Positions 1 to 10,646 of a DNA stretch of 64,000 bases are shown here, piece by piece. Under the pieces are notes generated by a model, which worked only from the letters and a program-made list of their open reading frames with translations, did not search any database and was not told the DNA's origin. Each line of letters starts with the position of its first letter. The stretch's first letter is position 1. This DNA is from Branchipolynoe longqiensis (Eukaryota > Annelida > Polychaeta > Phyllodocida > Polynoidae). The translations under genes and the position numbers were made by a program. The DNA lies in assembly GCA_030323885.1 (NCBI GenBank), contig CM059189.1:50813661-50877660 (forward strand), in the 5' to 3' direction.

Positions 1-12
1 TATGCAACTTTA
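1..12. repeat. End of a TTAA-type MITE cut by the window edge
   Basis: The window opens with TATGCAACTTTATTAA, the terminal inverted repeat (CTATGCAACT) of the most abundant MITE family here, followed by a degraded TTAA target. Only this terminus is inside the window. Confidence 0.6.
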
Positions 13-97
13 TTAAATCGTGGCTTGTGATATGGGCACATTGGAGTCGTTGCTGTGGTAGTCCTGGCATGGGTGTCCTGGTGCACCAGGCCTGACC

Positions 98-505
98 TAG
101 ATAAAGGATTCACCCAGTACTCGCAGTACACGGGTGAATACCAGCCTTATATAAAAACGGTCGAAAAAGCGGGTTAATGAAATGAGAGCCTAATTTCACA
201 ATCTAAGAAGCAACATTTATTCTTTGTAGGTGTCTTCATATTTACCCGCTACCTCTGAGTTGAAAAATATAATAAAATAGCTAGTTTAATATGATTTAAA
301 ATTGAAATCGATGGCGTTCTATGGCCACCATTTTGGATTTTTGCATTCTCTCCCATTTCACCAAATCTGTGGCAATATATGTAGCCATTTGATCATGGAA
401 CCACACTTTCTACTTCATGTTCCATACTAAACCTATTTTCGCCCGTATTTACACTACATTGTCCTTCACCCGTGTACTCCAAGTACCGGGTGAATCTTTT
501 ATCTA
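98..505. mobile_element. MULE-like MITE, copy 1
   Basis: A 408-bp non-autonomous DNA transposon. Its ends are inverted (TAGATAAAGGATTCACCC on the left, GGGTGAATCTTTTATCTA on the right), and it is flanked by a perfect 9-bp duplication, GGCCTGACC, at 89-97 and 506-514. A 9-bp duplication with conserved TIRs fits Mutator-like elements. Related copies lie at 12118-12712 and 33864-34271. It has no coding capacity. Confidence 0.8.
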
Positions 506-581
506 GGCCTGACCTTGCCACGGTCGGTGTGGGCTATCTCTGTCACCTCACCCTCAGGTGGCAAGTAGATAAAGAGGGTGA

Positions 582-936
582 GTAGGCTGGTTGGTTATTA
601 GAGTTTTACGTCCTGGCAACATCTAAGGTCATATCAGGACGGATACCTACAGACTTGCGACACCGCGCACTCATGGCGACTTCATAGTGCTTCCCCATTG
701 GGAGACCAGGCAGCCAGCACCACGGCTTGATATTCCACTCAGTTACATTATCCTGAGATTGAGTCAACCAGTCTTTGCCCTATCCTAATAACGACGAGCA
801 CCTGGCGAGGAAGTGACAAGTATCATTTTTTTTAAGTCATTGTTTTGACTAGACCAGGGTTTGAACCCATGGGTTCGAATCCCACGAAGATACCAAAACG
901 GGAGACGGACGCTTAACTCATTCGGCCATCCCGCCT
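582..936 (-). mobile_element. tRNA-derived SINE, full length
   Basis: Read on the minus strand, it begins with a tRNA-like head carrying an A-box (GATGGCCGAATGAGTTAAGC) and B-box-like GGTTCAAACCC. The family body follows (GTCAAAACAATGACTT, then ATACTTGTC, then CCCAGTGGGG-like and TGATATGACC modules). It ends in a tail of GACGTAAAACTC plus CAACCAACC. This is the dominant SINE family of the window, with about 17 copies or fragments. Confidence 0.8.
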
Positions 937-950
937 GGTGTGCGTATGGA

Positions 951-3880
951 GATCAATCAATCAATCAATAGTTCCATCCTCTAGTCGAGGGTTGGATGCA
1001 ATGGTTCTCCACTTGTCCCGATGTTGTGCTGTTCTGATAGACTGTGAATAATTCAAGCCTGTCCACTGTGAAATATTTGTAAACCATGATGTTCTTGGTC
1101 TCCCTCTCCCTCTGCTGCCATTCACCTTCCCTTCCAACAATGTACGGTATATTGAACTCTGACGAATGATGTGGCCAAAATAAATAAGTTTCTTTGTCTG
1201 TATAGTGGCAAACAAGCTTTTCTTATTTTTAATTTTTCTGAGAACTTCTTTGTTGGTGATCTTCTTTGTCCATGATATTTTCATCATCCTTCGATAAGTC
1301 CACATCTCAAATGCTGCTAAACGTTTGTACATTTTCTTAGAGATTGTCCATGTCTCTGCCCCATACATTAGAGTAGACCACACATAACACTGAAGAATAC
1401 GCTTCCTTGTTTGTATTAATATCTTACTTGATGTTAACACTCTATACATTTTGGAGAATGTTGTTCGGGCTATTGTTATCCTTCTTTTAATTTCTTCCTC
1501 ACATCTCCCATCATTTGTAATCTTTTGTCCGAGATATATGAATTCGGATACTTGTTCTATGTTTGTGCCATCTATGGTTATATTGACATTTGGTTTATCT
1601 GTCTTTTTACTTATAACCATTGTTTTGGTCTTCCTGGCATTCATCTTCATGTTGAATAGTATTCCAGCTTTATTGATTCTATTCACTATATCTTGTAGGT
1701 TTTTCTCACTGTCTGCTAGTATTACACTGTCATCGGCATATCTAAGATTGTTGACGTTCATGCCACCTATTGTCACTCCCTTGCAATCTTCAATGTGTCT
1801 GAAAATCATCTCTGTGTACAGGTTAAATAGACATGGTGACAATACACACCCCTGTCGAACTCCTCGTTTAATCATAACTTCATCCGATAGGCCCTGCTCC
1901 ATTTTTATAAATGCACGTTGTGTCCAGTATAAGTTCACAATTAGTTTAATGTCTTTGCCATTGACACCAATATCTTGTAAACATTTGATTAACAGTTCAT
2001 GATTGACTCGGTCGAAGGCCTTCTCATAGTCAATAAAGCAGGCATAAACATCCTGGTTCACTTCACAATAACGTTCACAAATCATTCTCATATTGAAAAT
2101 CCCTTCACGTGTACCTCTTCCAGATATAAACCCACTTTGTACGTTACTGATTTGTTCTTCAATTTTCTGTCTGTTTCTCAGTAAAATTATTTTCAGGATC
2201 ATCTTCAACATATGACTCATCAGGCTTAGTGTTCTGTACTCAGTACACAATGTTGGTTTTAGCTTCTTTGGGAGTCGTACAAATATGGATTCATTCATAT
2301 TCAATGGTATAAATCCAGTCTCATAGATGTCAGTTACTAGCTTATGAATGATTTGAATCCCCACTTCATCTAGTCCTTTTATCATTTCTGATGTTATCTG
2401 GTCACTTCCAGGAGCCTTACCTGCCTTTAGATCATTGATAGCCTTCTCAACCTCTGATACTAATATAATATTCCCATCTTCTTTCTCAATTGTGGGTGGG
2501 TTCCCTCTGTCATCATTGTATAGTTCGTTTACATATTCTTCCCATCTGGACTTTATTTCATCTTCTTCAAAGAGCATTTTGCCGTCTTTGTTCTTGATAC
2601 ATTTACTGCTTCTCTGTCTGTATCCTTGACCTGTTATCTCTTTCACTTTCTTGTGCATCTCTCTTGAACGATGTTGAGACTCAAGTTGTTCCACTACTTC
2701 ACACTTCTTATTCCACCATTCATCTTTAGCTTTTTTGCATTCATCTTCTATTTCATTCTTCAGGTGTTTGTATTTAGGTGGATCAGTGGTTTTCACTTTC
2801 TTCCTTTCTGCCATCTTTTCTAGTATGGTTTGCGTCATCCATGATTGCTTTGTCTCTCGTTTTTTATTTGGTAACACCTCCTCTGCTGACTTGACCATGC
2901 TTTCTCTGAGAGCTTCCCATTCCATTTCAATGTTGTTATACTCTCTCTGAGGAGTTTCTTCATTCATCAGTACACTGAATTTGTTATGAACAGAGACATT
3001 ATACTTAGTTCTGTATTTTGCATCTTTTAACATGTTCATATCCATTTGAATGTTGTTTTTAATTTTGTTCTGCTGTTTCAATTTCACTACCATACTGATT
3101 ACTACTGGATTATGATCCGAACATATGTCAGCACCTGGATATGTCCTTGCCTGTTTGATACAATTTCGATATCGTTGGTTGACAAGAATGTAATCGATCT
3201 GGTTCCGACATACATCACCAGGGCTCTTCCATGTATATAGTCTTCTCTTTGGATGTTCAAATAAGGTGTTAGCAATTACTAGTTTTGATGTCAAACAGAA
3301 ATTTATCAAGTATTCACCACGATCATTTCTCTCACCTAAGCCAAATCTTCCTGTTACTGGATATTCATGTTGTTCTCCAACTTTCGCATTCCAATCGCCC
3401 ATAACAATTGTTATTTCTCCAGACTTGGTGTATTCCATTACCTTTTTGATGCTGTCATAGAACTCGTTGACTTCTTCATCATCGTGATCTGAGGTTGGTG
3501 CATAAACTTGCAGAATGTTTATATTGAACGGTTTTCCCCTCAGCTTCATCATAATAATTCTGTCAGATACTGGCCAGAATCCAATCATTGTGGCGGCAAT
3601 GGACTTCTTCATCATAATTCCAACGCCATACTGATGTTTTTCATCTCCAGAATATATCATATCTACCTCACTATCACCTATCCTCCCGTCACCCGTCCAT
3701 CTCGTCTCAGCTATACCTAGGATGTCAAGGTTTAGCGCTGTCATTTCCACTTTCAGGTTGTCATATCGGCCTGGTTTGTACAATGTTCGTACATTCCATG
3801 TACCAATCTTTAGCACCTTTCCTCCAGTTTTCAGTTGCCTGACATCAGATGCATACCTTCCTATTTTAGGATTACCCTAA
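951..3880 (-). mobile_element. RTE-like non-LTR retrotransposon with one intact ORF
   Basis: A minus-strand LINE of about 2.9 kb. The coding frame stays open upstream of the first GTG at 3816 to a stop near 3880, so the genomic copy is probably 5'-truncated just inside the protein N-terminus. The 3' end is a short run of ATTG units (TCAATCAATCAATCAATA on the plus strand), and the ORF stop lies inside it, so there is essentially no 3' UTR. Similarity of the protein to BovB/'craniofacial development protein 2-like' sequences points to the RTE group. It adjoins a SINE at 936. Confidence 0.85.
961..3816 (-). CDS. Endonuclease-reverse transcriptase of RTE-like LINE
   Basis: This single uninterrupted 951-codon frame would nick target DNA and reverse-transcribe the element RNA at the nick. 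Residues 1-240 form an APE-type endonuclease: GTWNVRTL at 5-12, ETRW at 37-40, GDWNAKVG at 140-147 and SDHNPVV at 233-239. A basic linker follows, then a reverse transcriptase at roughly residues 450-730 with KAGKAPGSDQ, FIDYEKAFDRVNHE, RGVRQGCVLSP and the catalytic YADD near 692. The C-terminal part has YGAETWT and GRGRPRTSW, usual for this group. No stop or frameshift is visible, unusual for a LINE copy and suggestive of recent activity. The frame continues upstream (GNPKIGRYASDVRQLKTGGK) without an ATG, so the true start is missing and GTG is only the first permissive codon. The clade assignment rests on remembered family features, not a search. Confidence 0.9.
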   Translation of the reverse strand: MLKIGTWNVRTLYKPGRYDNLKVEMTALNLDILGIAETRWTGDGRIGDSEVDMIYSGDEKHQYGVGIMMKKSIAATMIGFWPVSDRIIMMKLRGKPFNINILQVYAPTSDHDDEEVNEFYDSIKKVMEYTKSGEITIVMGDWNAKVGEQHEYPVTGRFGLGERNDRGEYLINFCLTSKLVIANTLFEHPKRRLYTWKSPGDVCRNQIDYILVNQRYRNCIKQARTYPGADICSDHNPVVISMVVKLKQQNKIKNNIQMDMNMLKDAKYRTKYNVSVHNKFSVLMNEETPQREYNNIEMEWEALRESMVKSAEEVLPNKKRETKQSWMTQTILEKMAERKKVKTTDPPKYKHLKNEIEDECKKAKDEWWNKKCEVVEQLESQHRSREMHKKVKEITGQGYRQRSSKCIKNKDGKMLFEEDEIKSRWEEYVNELYNDDRGNPPTIEKEDGNIILVSEVEKAINDLKAGKAPGSDQITSEMIKGLDEVGIQIIHKLVTDIYETGFIPLNMNESIFVRLPKKLKPTLCTEYRTLSLMSHMLKMILKIILLRNRQKIEEQISNVQSGFISGRGTREGIFNMRMICERYCEVNQDVYACFIDYEKAFDRVNHELLIKCLQDIGVNGKDIKLIVNLYWTQRAFIKMEQGLSDEVMIKRGVRQGCVLSPCLFNLYTEMIFRHIEDCKGVTIGGMNVNNLRYADDSVILADSEKNLQDIVNRINKAGILFNMKMNARKTKTMVISKKTDKPNVNITIDGTNIEQVSEFIYLGQKITNDGRCEEEIKRRITIARTTFSKMYRVLTSSKILIQTRKRILQCYVWSTLMYGAETWTISKKMYKRLAAFEMWTYRRMMKISWTKKITNKEVLRKIKNKKSLFATIQTKKLIYFGHIIRQSSIYRTLLEGKVNGSRGRGRPRTSWFTNISQWTGLNYSQSIRTAQHRDKWRTIASNPRLEDGTID

Positions 3881-4116
3881 TACACAAATTGTAAATAGGA
3901 AGAAATATCGTGGCTGAAAGGGGAAGGTTGTAAGAAGGGCGGTGGCCCTCTCACAGAGGGGGTTGGGGGGGGAGGGCATCCACCTGAACAATTTTTGGAA
4001 AAGGTGATACAAAATGGTGCAATCGGGTGCATTTTTCTGAAAAATATGCATATTTTTTTAAATATTTTAAACAAGCTAAAGTGATTCTTTGGTCGGAGAT
4101 AACAAATTAAAAGCGG

Positions 4117-4565
4117 GACATTGGGTTTATTTTGGAGATCTCGGAGGCTTGGCAATTATGGGGTTATCCTGCTATATATTAGGGAGATCTCCCACCTCGG
4201 AAGACTTGGCACTTATGGGGTTATCCTGCTATATATATTAGGAAGATCTCCCACCTCAGGAGACCATGGGAGACTTGGCACTTATGGGGTTATCCTGCTA
4301 TATATTAGGGAGATCTGCCATGGGAGACTTGGCACTTATGGGGTTATCCTGCTATATATTAGGGAGATCTCCTGCCTCAGGAGACTTGGCAATTATGGGG
4401 TTATCCTGCTATATATTAGGGAAATCTCCCACCTCGGGAGACTTGGCTCTTATGTGGTTATCCTGCTATATATTATGGAGATCTCCCGCCATGGGAGACT
4501 TGGCACTTATGTGGTTATCCTGCTATGTATTAGGGATATCTCCCGCCTCGGGAGACTTGGCTCCT
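4117..4565. repeat. 57-bp minisatellite, about 8 units
   Basis: Tandem units carry GACTTGGCACTTATGGGG, TTATCCTGCTATATATTA and GGAGATCTCCC. Most are 57 bp, with some 54-60 bp. The period is a multiple of three, so two frames stay open and read as a repeated GDLALMGLSCYILGRS peptide. I treat this as a by-product of the period, not as a gene. BglII-like AGATCT palindromes recur in each unit. Confidence 0.85.
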
Positions 4566-4865
4566 CTGCTCTTTTATCGCTGGTCATGTGAGCTATGTGA
4601 GGTAAGTGGTCATGTTGATGCTTGTAATAACCATATTGAGGCGCCTGGAGGTTTGACACGTCTAGCAAGGTAAGGTATATGTGACTGGTTTGGTGACTTC
4701 CTGTGCTACTTACCACCAATTAGGTGATTTAAGATGATTAATGAGAGAAGGATTTGGAATTGGAAAATCTGAGGAAATCATCACGAGAATTCAGAAATCG
4801 TTCATTGGAAAATCTAGTTTCCGTTTGTGAATATACAAATGACACGTATATATATATATACTTAA

Positions 4866-5217
4866 AGTTCCATAGTCCAATGGTTTTGAGTTTCTGTCAT
4901 TTTTCTGAGATAAATATATTAGATTAATTGTTATACTCTACCTTACTTTTGTTTGAAGTAATTTTTCTTTTAAATGGCTACCTTTTGAGATATTTGAAAT
5001 GCAAACATGTCAAATTAATTTAGGCAGGCATGCCAAAAGTCTGACACCATAGGCTTCGGCAATAACAGCTTCTATCAAATTTACTCATTATTTATTCCCT
5101 TCTATGTAGTGACAAATGTTTAATAAGTGCACCCATATCTAAGTTAGATATGTAGAATCAAATCTAGATAATTGATTTGGTTTTGAAATGTTTATGTTTT
5201 CATCGGACTAGGCAGCT
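4866..5217 (+). mobile_element. TTAA-type MITE, copy a
   Basis: A 352-bp element whose inverted ends (AGTTCCATAGTCCAATG left; CATCGGACTAGGCAGCT right) lie directly between two TTAA tetranucleotides. TTAA duplication occurs in piggyBac and Kolobok elements, and the TIR cannot decide between them. About a dozen copies or fragments are in the window. This one is oriented with the GGTTTTGAGTTTCTGTC side on the left. Confidence 0.75.
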
Positions 5218-5221
5218 TTAA

Positions 5222-5487
5222 ATAAAAGCGACCAAGGAGGAGTGGTATTTATATGTCCCAAATATTGCGACTATTTCAAAAGGTGATAATTAATATGGGA
5301 CACAACTTTGCCCATTATAATGATCAACATACTGTGATATTACTGAGTACCCGGCCGTCTGGGCAACAGTTCATATCATCAAACTCTCCCCTTCATATCA
5401 CCTGTGATGCTGTTATTCAAACCCAGATTACTAACACATTAACCATCCTAAAGAAGAAAGGAAGACTTTTAACTGACATCAAACAGG
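5222..5487 (+). other. Unidentified open stretch between two inverted MITEs
   Basis: This 266-bp non-repetitive island lies between two oppositely oriented TTAA MITEs. One frame is open throughout from about 5253 and encodes some 75 residues ending in the neighbouring MITE. The predicted peptide (STRPSGQQFISSNSPLHITC in the middle, KKKGRLLTDIKQ near the end) has ordinary composition. The stretch starts after an AG near 5280 and ends at CAG|GTCAAA, so it could be a stray internal exon. I do not recognise the protein. It may equally be chance. Confidence 0.3.
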
Positions 5488-5491
5488 TCAA

Positions 5492-5822
5492 AGCTGCATA
5501 GTCCGATGAAAGCATCAAATTTTCAAAACCAAAACACTTATCGAGATTTGATTCTACATATTCAACTTAGATACTGGTGCACTTATTAAGCATTTGTTAC
5601 TGCGTAGAAGGCCATTTAATAGAATCTGTTACTACTGAAGCCTATGGTGTCAGTCTTGAGATGCACGCTAAAATATTTACACTTTAAATATCTCTTAAGT
5701 TGGCCATTTTAAGTCAAAATGACTTCAAATTAAAGTAAGGATTAAGGTTTAATATAACAATCAACCGAATATATTTATCTAAGAGAAAATTACAGAAACT
5801 CAAAACCATTCACTATCTAACT
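5492..5822 (-). mobile_element. TTAA-type MITE, copy b (inverted)
   Basis: A 331-bp copy in the opposite orientation to 4866-5217. Its ends are AGCTGCATAGTCCGATG and a worn CTATCTAACT, flanked by TCAA (left) and TTAA (right). Together with copy a it forms a large imperfect inverted repeat around a 266-bp loop. Confidence 0.72.
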
Positions 5823-6249
5823 TTAATACATGAAAATGAACTGCAGAACAAATTATCCTAAAATACGCCAAGAATCTTAGATTAAAAATAATAATAACAA
5901 TAGTTATATAAATGATGAGAATGGTAATTGACATTAATTCCCACATGATGTATGTGCGGGTGTGTTCAATGTGTGCTGTGAGATTGTTACCTCACTCATC
6001 GATAATGTTCTGTTCCTATCAGGGAGCGACTGTGCAGGTAGGTTCAGCCGTAAGAGTGAACACCGCTAGTTTCTTACGCCACTTTATGTGTATTGTAAAG
6101 CGTGTCAGATTTGACTGCACATCCTCACTAACATCGAGAGGTGGCGCTCTGAAGGTTACTTCCCTTCCCGATAGGTGGCGCCACCATGGTGGAGGGGAAG
6201 AAGCTCATAAGGCCCCGGTATCAGTTGGCGTGGTTAATACTGGTAATAA

Positions 6250-6865
6250 ATGTTTCCATGTTCCCATCACCATGTGTTCTGGTTATGTGGGTCATTCTCA
6301 AAAACTGTCTACCGCTTTTGTGACATGGAAGCCAAAAGTGAAAACATTCCAAATAATAGCAGAATCCATATTCATATAAAGGTTTATGTTGTGCATATGT
6401 CAAGAGTTGAAATTATTTTTCCACTTTTTCATTTTGATCTTGTACAAATTGAGAAATCCGTTAAAATTAACTGTGTAAGATCCATCCATAGCATCGTTTT
6501 AACACATATCCATAACATCTTTTTAACACACACAACAATTCAAAGAAGGTTTTTATTGATTACAATTAAGCAAAGAGGGTTGTCTTTTAAAAAGTTGAAA
6601 AAAAAGTATGCATGGTGTCAATATGCAAAGGTTCACATTTTCACTTTAGTACAAAATCATACAAGTATATTTTAGATGCACTTTGTGGCATAGATTAAAT
6701 ACATGTAGTATTGCTAACATGCTTAATACACAGAGTCAACGATAACTATTTGACTTACTACTGTACTGCCCCCCCCCCCCACACACACAAAGGTGAAATC
6801 ATTAACAATGTAACATGGACACCAAATATATGGTACACAGTTTCTGAGAATGACCCAGATATATA
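6250..6865 (+). mobile_element. Non-autonomous TIR element, GGGTCATTCTCA family, copy 1
   Basis: The left end has CATGTTCCCATCACC and GGGTCATTCTCAAAAACTGT. The right end has the inverse, ACAGTTTCTGAGAATGACCC. The AT-rich interior has no coding frame. Relatives lie at 16745-17350 and, inverted and truncated, at 24665-24940. An isolated end is visible near 25290-25310. Confidence 0.6.
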
Positions 6866-7099
6866 TTTGAAGAGTTGAGGCCCAAAACACCATAAACGCC
6901 AATCCAAAGATTAGGATAAACATTGGAATCAAAGTTTTATATATTTACATTCCTACTTTTTTGTTCATTGCTCCATAATTATGTCATCACAAGAAAAGTG
7001 GAATTAGTGAACATTAAAATTATTTTCAGGTAGAAATCTTGTATATTAATACAAATCTTGGATTGGCGTTTACAGGGTTTTGCGCCTGAACTCTTCATA
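6866..7099. mobile_element. Short foldback MITE
   Basis: The inverted arms of about 45 bp both contain TAAACGCCAATCCAA. The left reads TTTGAAGAGTTGAGGC; the right, reversed, reads ATGAAGAGTTCAGGCG. A spacer of about 130 bp separates them. The element directly abuts the preceding TIR element. It has no coding capacity. Confidence 0.65.
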
Positions 7100-7309
7100 T
7101 ACACCCATATATGTGTCTAACAGCTGAGGTGGCGCGTACCAGATAGTGACTTCAGTGCGCGTGGTGATAGTTACTGACCCAGCTTGAACCAAGAAGTACA
7201 AGGCAGATAAGAGAGATAAGGCCAGAGGGAATTTGAAATCATTGCATACCTCTGTGTTAAGTTGCCTGCTTATAAGATTTGATGTTCATTCTATGTGGAT
7301 ATTTCACCA

Positions 7310-7632
7310 GGCGCGGTGGCCTAATCGGTAGAACGCGTGCCTCGCGTCCGAAAGGTCCAGAGTTTGGTTCCTGGTCGAGTCAAACCAATGACTTTAAAAT
7401 TGATACTTGTCGCTTCCTAGCCTGGCATTAATAGGATAGGAGAAGGACCGGTTAGCTTGGTGTCAGGATAATGTGACTGAGTGGGATATCGGGCATGGTG
7501 CCGACAGCCTGATTTCCCAGTGGGGCAGCACTATGAAGTCACCATGAGTGCACACTGTCACAAGTCGCTACCCATCCTGATATGACCTTAGATATTGCCA
7601 CGACGTAAAACCCCAACAACCAATCAACCAAC
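7310..7632 (+). mobile_element. tRNA-derived SINE, full length
   Basis: The head reads GCGCGGTGGCCTAATCGG, with B-box-like GAGTTTGGTTCCTGG. The body has GTCAAACCAATGACTT and GATACTTGTCGCTTCCTAGC, and the tail is GACGTAAAACCCCAACAACC. It belongs to the same family as the minus-strand copy only 70 bp downstream, giving a convergent SINE pair. Confidence 0.8.
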
Positions 7633-7699
7633 GTGGACATAGTAGCGATTAAGCCTGATCTCAAATGCACCATGCAATCAGGAATTTAATTATTTGTTG

Positions 7700-8038
7700 T
7701 TGTTGTTTGTTTGTTGTTTTACATCATAGCAACATCTAAGGTCATATCAGGACAGGTACCGTCTTGTGACAGTATGCACTCAGGGCGATTTTATAGTGCT
7801 GCCCCACTGGGAAATCAGGCTGCCAGCACCATGACCCGATATCACACTCACTCACCTTATCCTGACACTGAGCCAACCAGTACTTCTCCTACCCTATTAA
7901 TGCCAAGTGGCAGGCTAGGAAGTAACAAGTATCAATTTTTAAGTCATTGGTTTGACTCGACTGGGAACCGAATTTGCGAACTCCCGATCTCCGGCACGCG
8001 AGGCCTGCGCTCTACCGATTCGGCCAGCGCGCCCGGTG
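7700..8038 (-). mobile_element. tRNA-derived SINE, full length
   Basis: A minus-strand copy of the dominant SINE. It is preceded on the plus strand by GTTGTTGTTTGTTTG, the complement of its CAAC-rich tail, and ends at the head sequence GGCCAGCGCGCCCGG. It is tail-to-tail with the copy at 7310-7632. Confidence 0.8.
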
Positions 8039-8284
8039 AATTATTTGTATGTGAGTGTCTTGTGTGTGGGTGTGTCTAGAGGGAGGAAGAAGCGGTGAGT
8101 GATGCACATTATATTTACCAAGGTTATCTTTATTACAAATGCTTTAAAGCTGCATTTCTGTTTGTTTGTGACGGTGTATTTATGCTGCCCATAACGGTTA
8201 AGTCTAATGACTTGTTTTCGCCGCTAGACAGTAATAGTCTTGTGGTTCCCGTTGTTTTATTACTTTGAGTTGTTGTATAGCTAT

Positions 8285-9241
8285 CTACTGCATAGTCCGA
8301 TGAAGTATCAAATTTTCAAAACCAAAACAGTTATCTATAATTGATTATATGTATCTAACTTACATACAGAGGCACTTATTAAACATTTGTTGCCGTATAG
8401 AAGGGAATACTGAGGCAGTTTAATCGAAGCTGTTACTGCTGAAGCCTATGGTGTCAGGGTTTTGGCGTGCTTGCCAAAACTAATTTCACATGTTTACACT
8501 TCAAATATCTGAAAACTTAGCCATCTACAGCCCCGTTCACACAGCACAACTTTAGGCCGAACTAGATAAGGCGAACTAGAGGAGGCGAACTAGGTGCCCT
8601 GTCCACACATGCAGTACTTGGGGTGGTTTAAGGCAGAAATCGATATCTGCGCATGAGCGAGTCCATACTAACCAGCGCCAGTTTTGGTTAGTCTACGTCG
8701 CCACGAGAGAGTGTGGGTTCGACCTAGATATGTATGGACTGAATCGTATTGTTTTGGAACGATCAAAACTTCTGCTGGTCAGTGAAAACCTAAAAATAAA
8801 TCATGAAAAAAATATCTGTGCACCTCTAGCCGGTTCATAGACCAAATTATATAATATTTGCTTTTGATCGACCGGAAAATAAACAAACTCAGGTCTCGAC
8901 TGCGCATGCGTGTGACGTGCTTAAGCCGCCTCAAGTAAACTAGTTGCATTCACACATGCCACTTAGGCCGACCTAAGTTAGTTCGCTTCATCTATACTAC
9001 CTCGCGAGGTGGTTTACTTGAAGCGAACTAGATGAGGCGACTCAGGCTTAAGTCGCCTCAGCGTAGTGTCCACACGACCAATTTGAGGCGAACTATAGGA
9101 GGCGAACTAGTTGAGGCGACTTAACGGGCCAGTGTGAACAGGGCTTAAATTTAAAGTAACTTCAAACTAAAGTAAGTTAAATTGTAACAATCAATTTAAA
9201 GGGTAAATGACAGAAACCCCAAACTATCTGACTATGCAACT
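8285..9241 (-). mobile_element. TTAA-type MITE, copy c, split by a Harbinger-like MITE
   Basis: The left half (8285-8527) and right half (9145-9241) together make one normal copy in the same orientation as 5492-5822. The right end, CTATGCAACT, is followed by TTAA. The interruption at 8528-9144 is a separate element with a candidate TTA duplication. Confidence 0.72.
8528..9144. mobile_element. Harbinger-like MITE made of iterated GAGGCGAACTAG motifs
   Basis: The ends are CAGCCCCGTTCACAC and GTGTGAACAGGGC, with TTA on the right and CTA on the left as the likely 3-bp target. The interior repeats variants of GAGGCGAACTAG and its complement, for example at 8560-8600 and 8990-9120. An ACCTCGCGAGGT palindrome is centred near 9003. 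TWA duplications and this kind of end fit PIF/Harbinger MITEs. No transposase is present. Confidence 0.6.
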
Positions 9242-9394
9242 TTAAATTAAAACATGCAAACAATTGCAATCCCTTGGGGCGTCTGGGTGCCCTCTATGCT
9301 AGCGTCCCAAATGCCACTGGATAGAAGAGAGCTTCTTTATACACATAGTTGTGTACTGTAATGATATTGTTATAAAGTTGCCCGGTATAAGCCC

Positions 9395-10150
9395 ACTGAG
9401 AAACAAACACACTCCGAATAGTTCTAATTTGTGTCACAGCTGTACGCCGACAAAAGCCTCTCCTTTGCTTAGTGTGTCAGTTTATGCAACCAAATATGTG
9501 GGGGGATGCAAATGCTGAGGTCTGTAATGTATGAATGACATCACGAGCGGGATTCCCTCACCACATGACCTAGAGGGGTTCCCCACAGACAGGGGAAACA
9601 CGGGGGAACTCAGGGGAACCAAGATAGTAGCCATAGAATGCTCTTGATTCTACTTTTAAAGTCTATTAATCTACACGATTAAATTAATTATTAACCTCAA
9701 GAATAGCTAGCTGTGATAAATAAGCATTTGAAGTAAATATTTAGCACTTTAAATAGCAAATTCTGACACCTTTTCTATCGGGTTCTCTCGCGGCCATGTC
9801 AGTGCTGCTGGACTAACCACATCATAGCAAGAGCAACCCACCTCATCAGTATCCCCCCCCCCCTCCCCTGCTCCCCTCCCCTGCTCCCCCTCCCCTGCTC
9901 CCCCTCCCCTGCTCCCCCTCCCCTGCTCCCCCTCCCCTGCTCCCCTCCCCTGCTCCCCTCCCCTACTCCCCCCTCCCTTGCTCCCCCTCCCTTGCTCCCC
10001 TCCCCTGCTCCCCTCCCATGCTCCCCTCCCCTGCTCCCCACATATTCGCTTGCATAAACTGAAAGACTAAGCAAATGCTTGGAGAGCATTTGTCGGGGTA
10101 CAGCTCCAGTCTGTGGGCTATAGGAAAATGTCTGACTGAAGTATAAACTG
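9395..10150. mobile_element. Large foldback element, copy 1, with C-rich expansion
   Basis: The left arm contains TTTGCTTAGTGTGTCAGTTT and CAACCAAATATGTGGGG. The right arm contains the inverse (CCACATATTCGCTTG, then CATAAACTGAAAGACTAAGC). A second copy is at 29005-29600. A CCCCTCCCCTGCT-type run of about 190 bp (9848-10040) has expanded next to the right arm. Antisense glycine-rich frames there are low-complexity artefacts. Confidence 0.6.
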
Positions 10151-10304
10151 TTGAAACACTAGTTGGCCTACATGTGTGTGTGGTGTGGTGTAGCCTCGTA
10201 CTGTTGTTAATATGCACGAGGTGAACATGTGTGACACTGACAGTGAGAGAATTGACAGTGTTCATCAGCGTACATGTACTGCTCTGCTACAACTATTACC
10301 TATA

Positions 10305-10646
10305 GGCCCTGTCACACTATAGACCCTGTCACACTACGATGTATGGCGGCGGCGTGAGCGTAGCGTGTCGAAATAATTTGAAAATAAAAATAGGTCGAGA
10401 TACGGCGAGCGTACGTCCAGCGTATGAGAAACGTATGAGCCACACGCCGGCATAGGTTTAAAATTTTGAACATGCACAAAACCTTTTTGGCGGCTCGACC
10501 TACACTGACCTATGATGACCTATGAAAAGTGTATACGATGTATGCCCAACCTATGCTTAACCTATGACGGCCTATGCCGATGTGTTGGTCGAAAAGCGCA
10601 CACGTCGGCACACACTAACGCCATAGGTCGTAGTGTGACAGCACCT
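10305..10646. mobile_element. Harbinger-like MITE with iterated CCTATGACC motifs
   Basis: It begins with a doubled end, GGCCCTGTCACACTATAG then ACCCTGTCACACTACG, and finishes with GTAGTGTGACAGC. The interior is built from CCTATG/CATAGG words (GACCTATGATGACCTATG, then CCTATGCTTAACCTATG). The terminal CCCTGTCACACTA is shared with the neighbouring element at 10952-11445, but the interior word differs. Confidence 0.6.

Noticed and set aside
1451..3720. Plus-strand frames opposite the LINE
   Set aside because: They are shadows of the minus-strand endonuclease-RT ORF and carry no motifs.
4121..4673. Repeat proteins GDLALMGLSCYILGRS in two frames
   Set aside because: Both frames are open only because the tandem unit is 57 bp. 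There is no start context, no splice evidence and no known family.
9799..10265. Glycine/arginine-rich minus-strand frames
   Set aside because: They translate the CCCCTCCCCTGCT repeat inside a foldback element.
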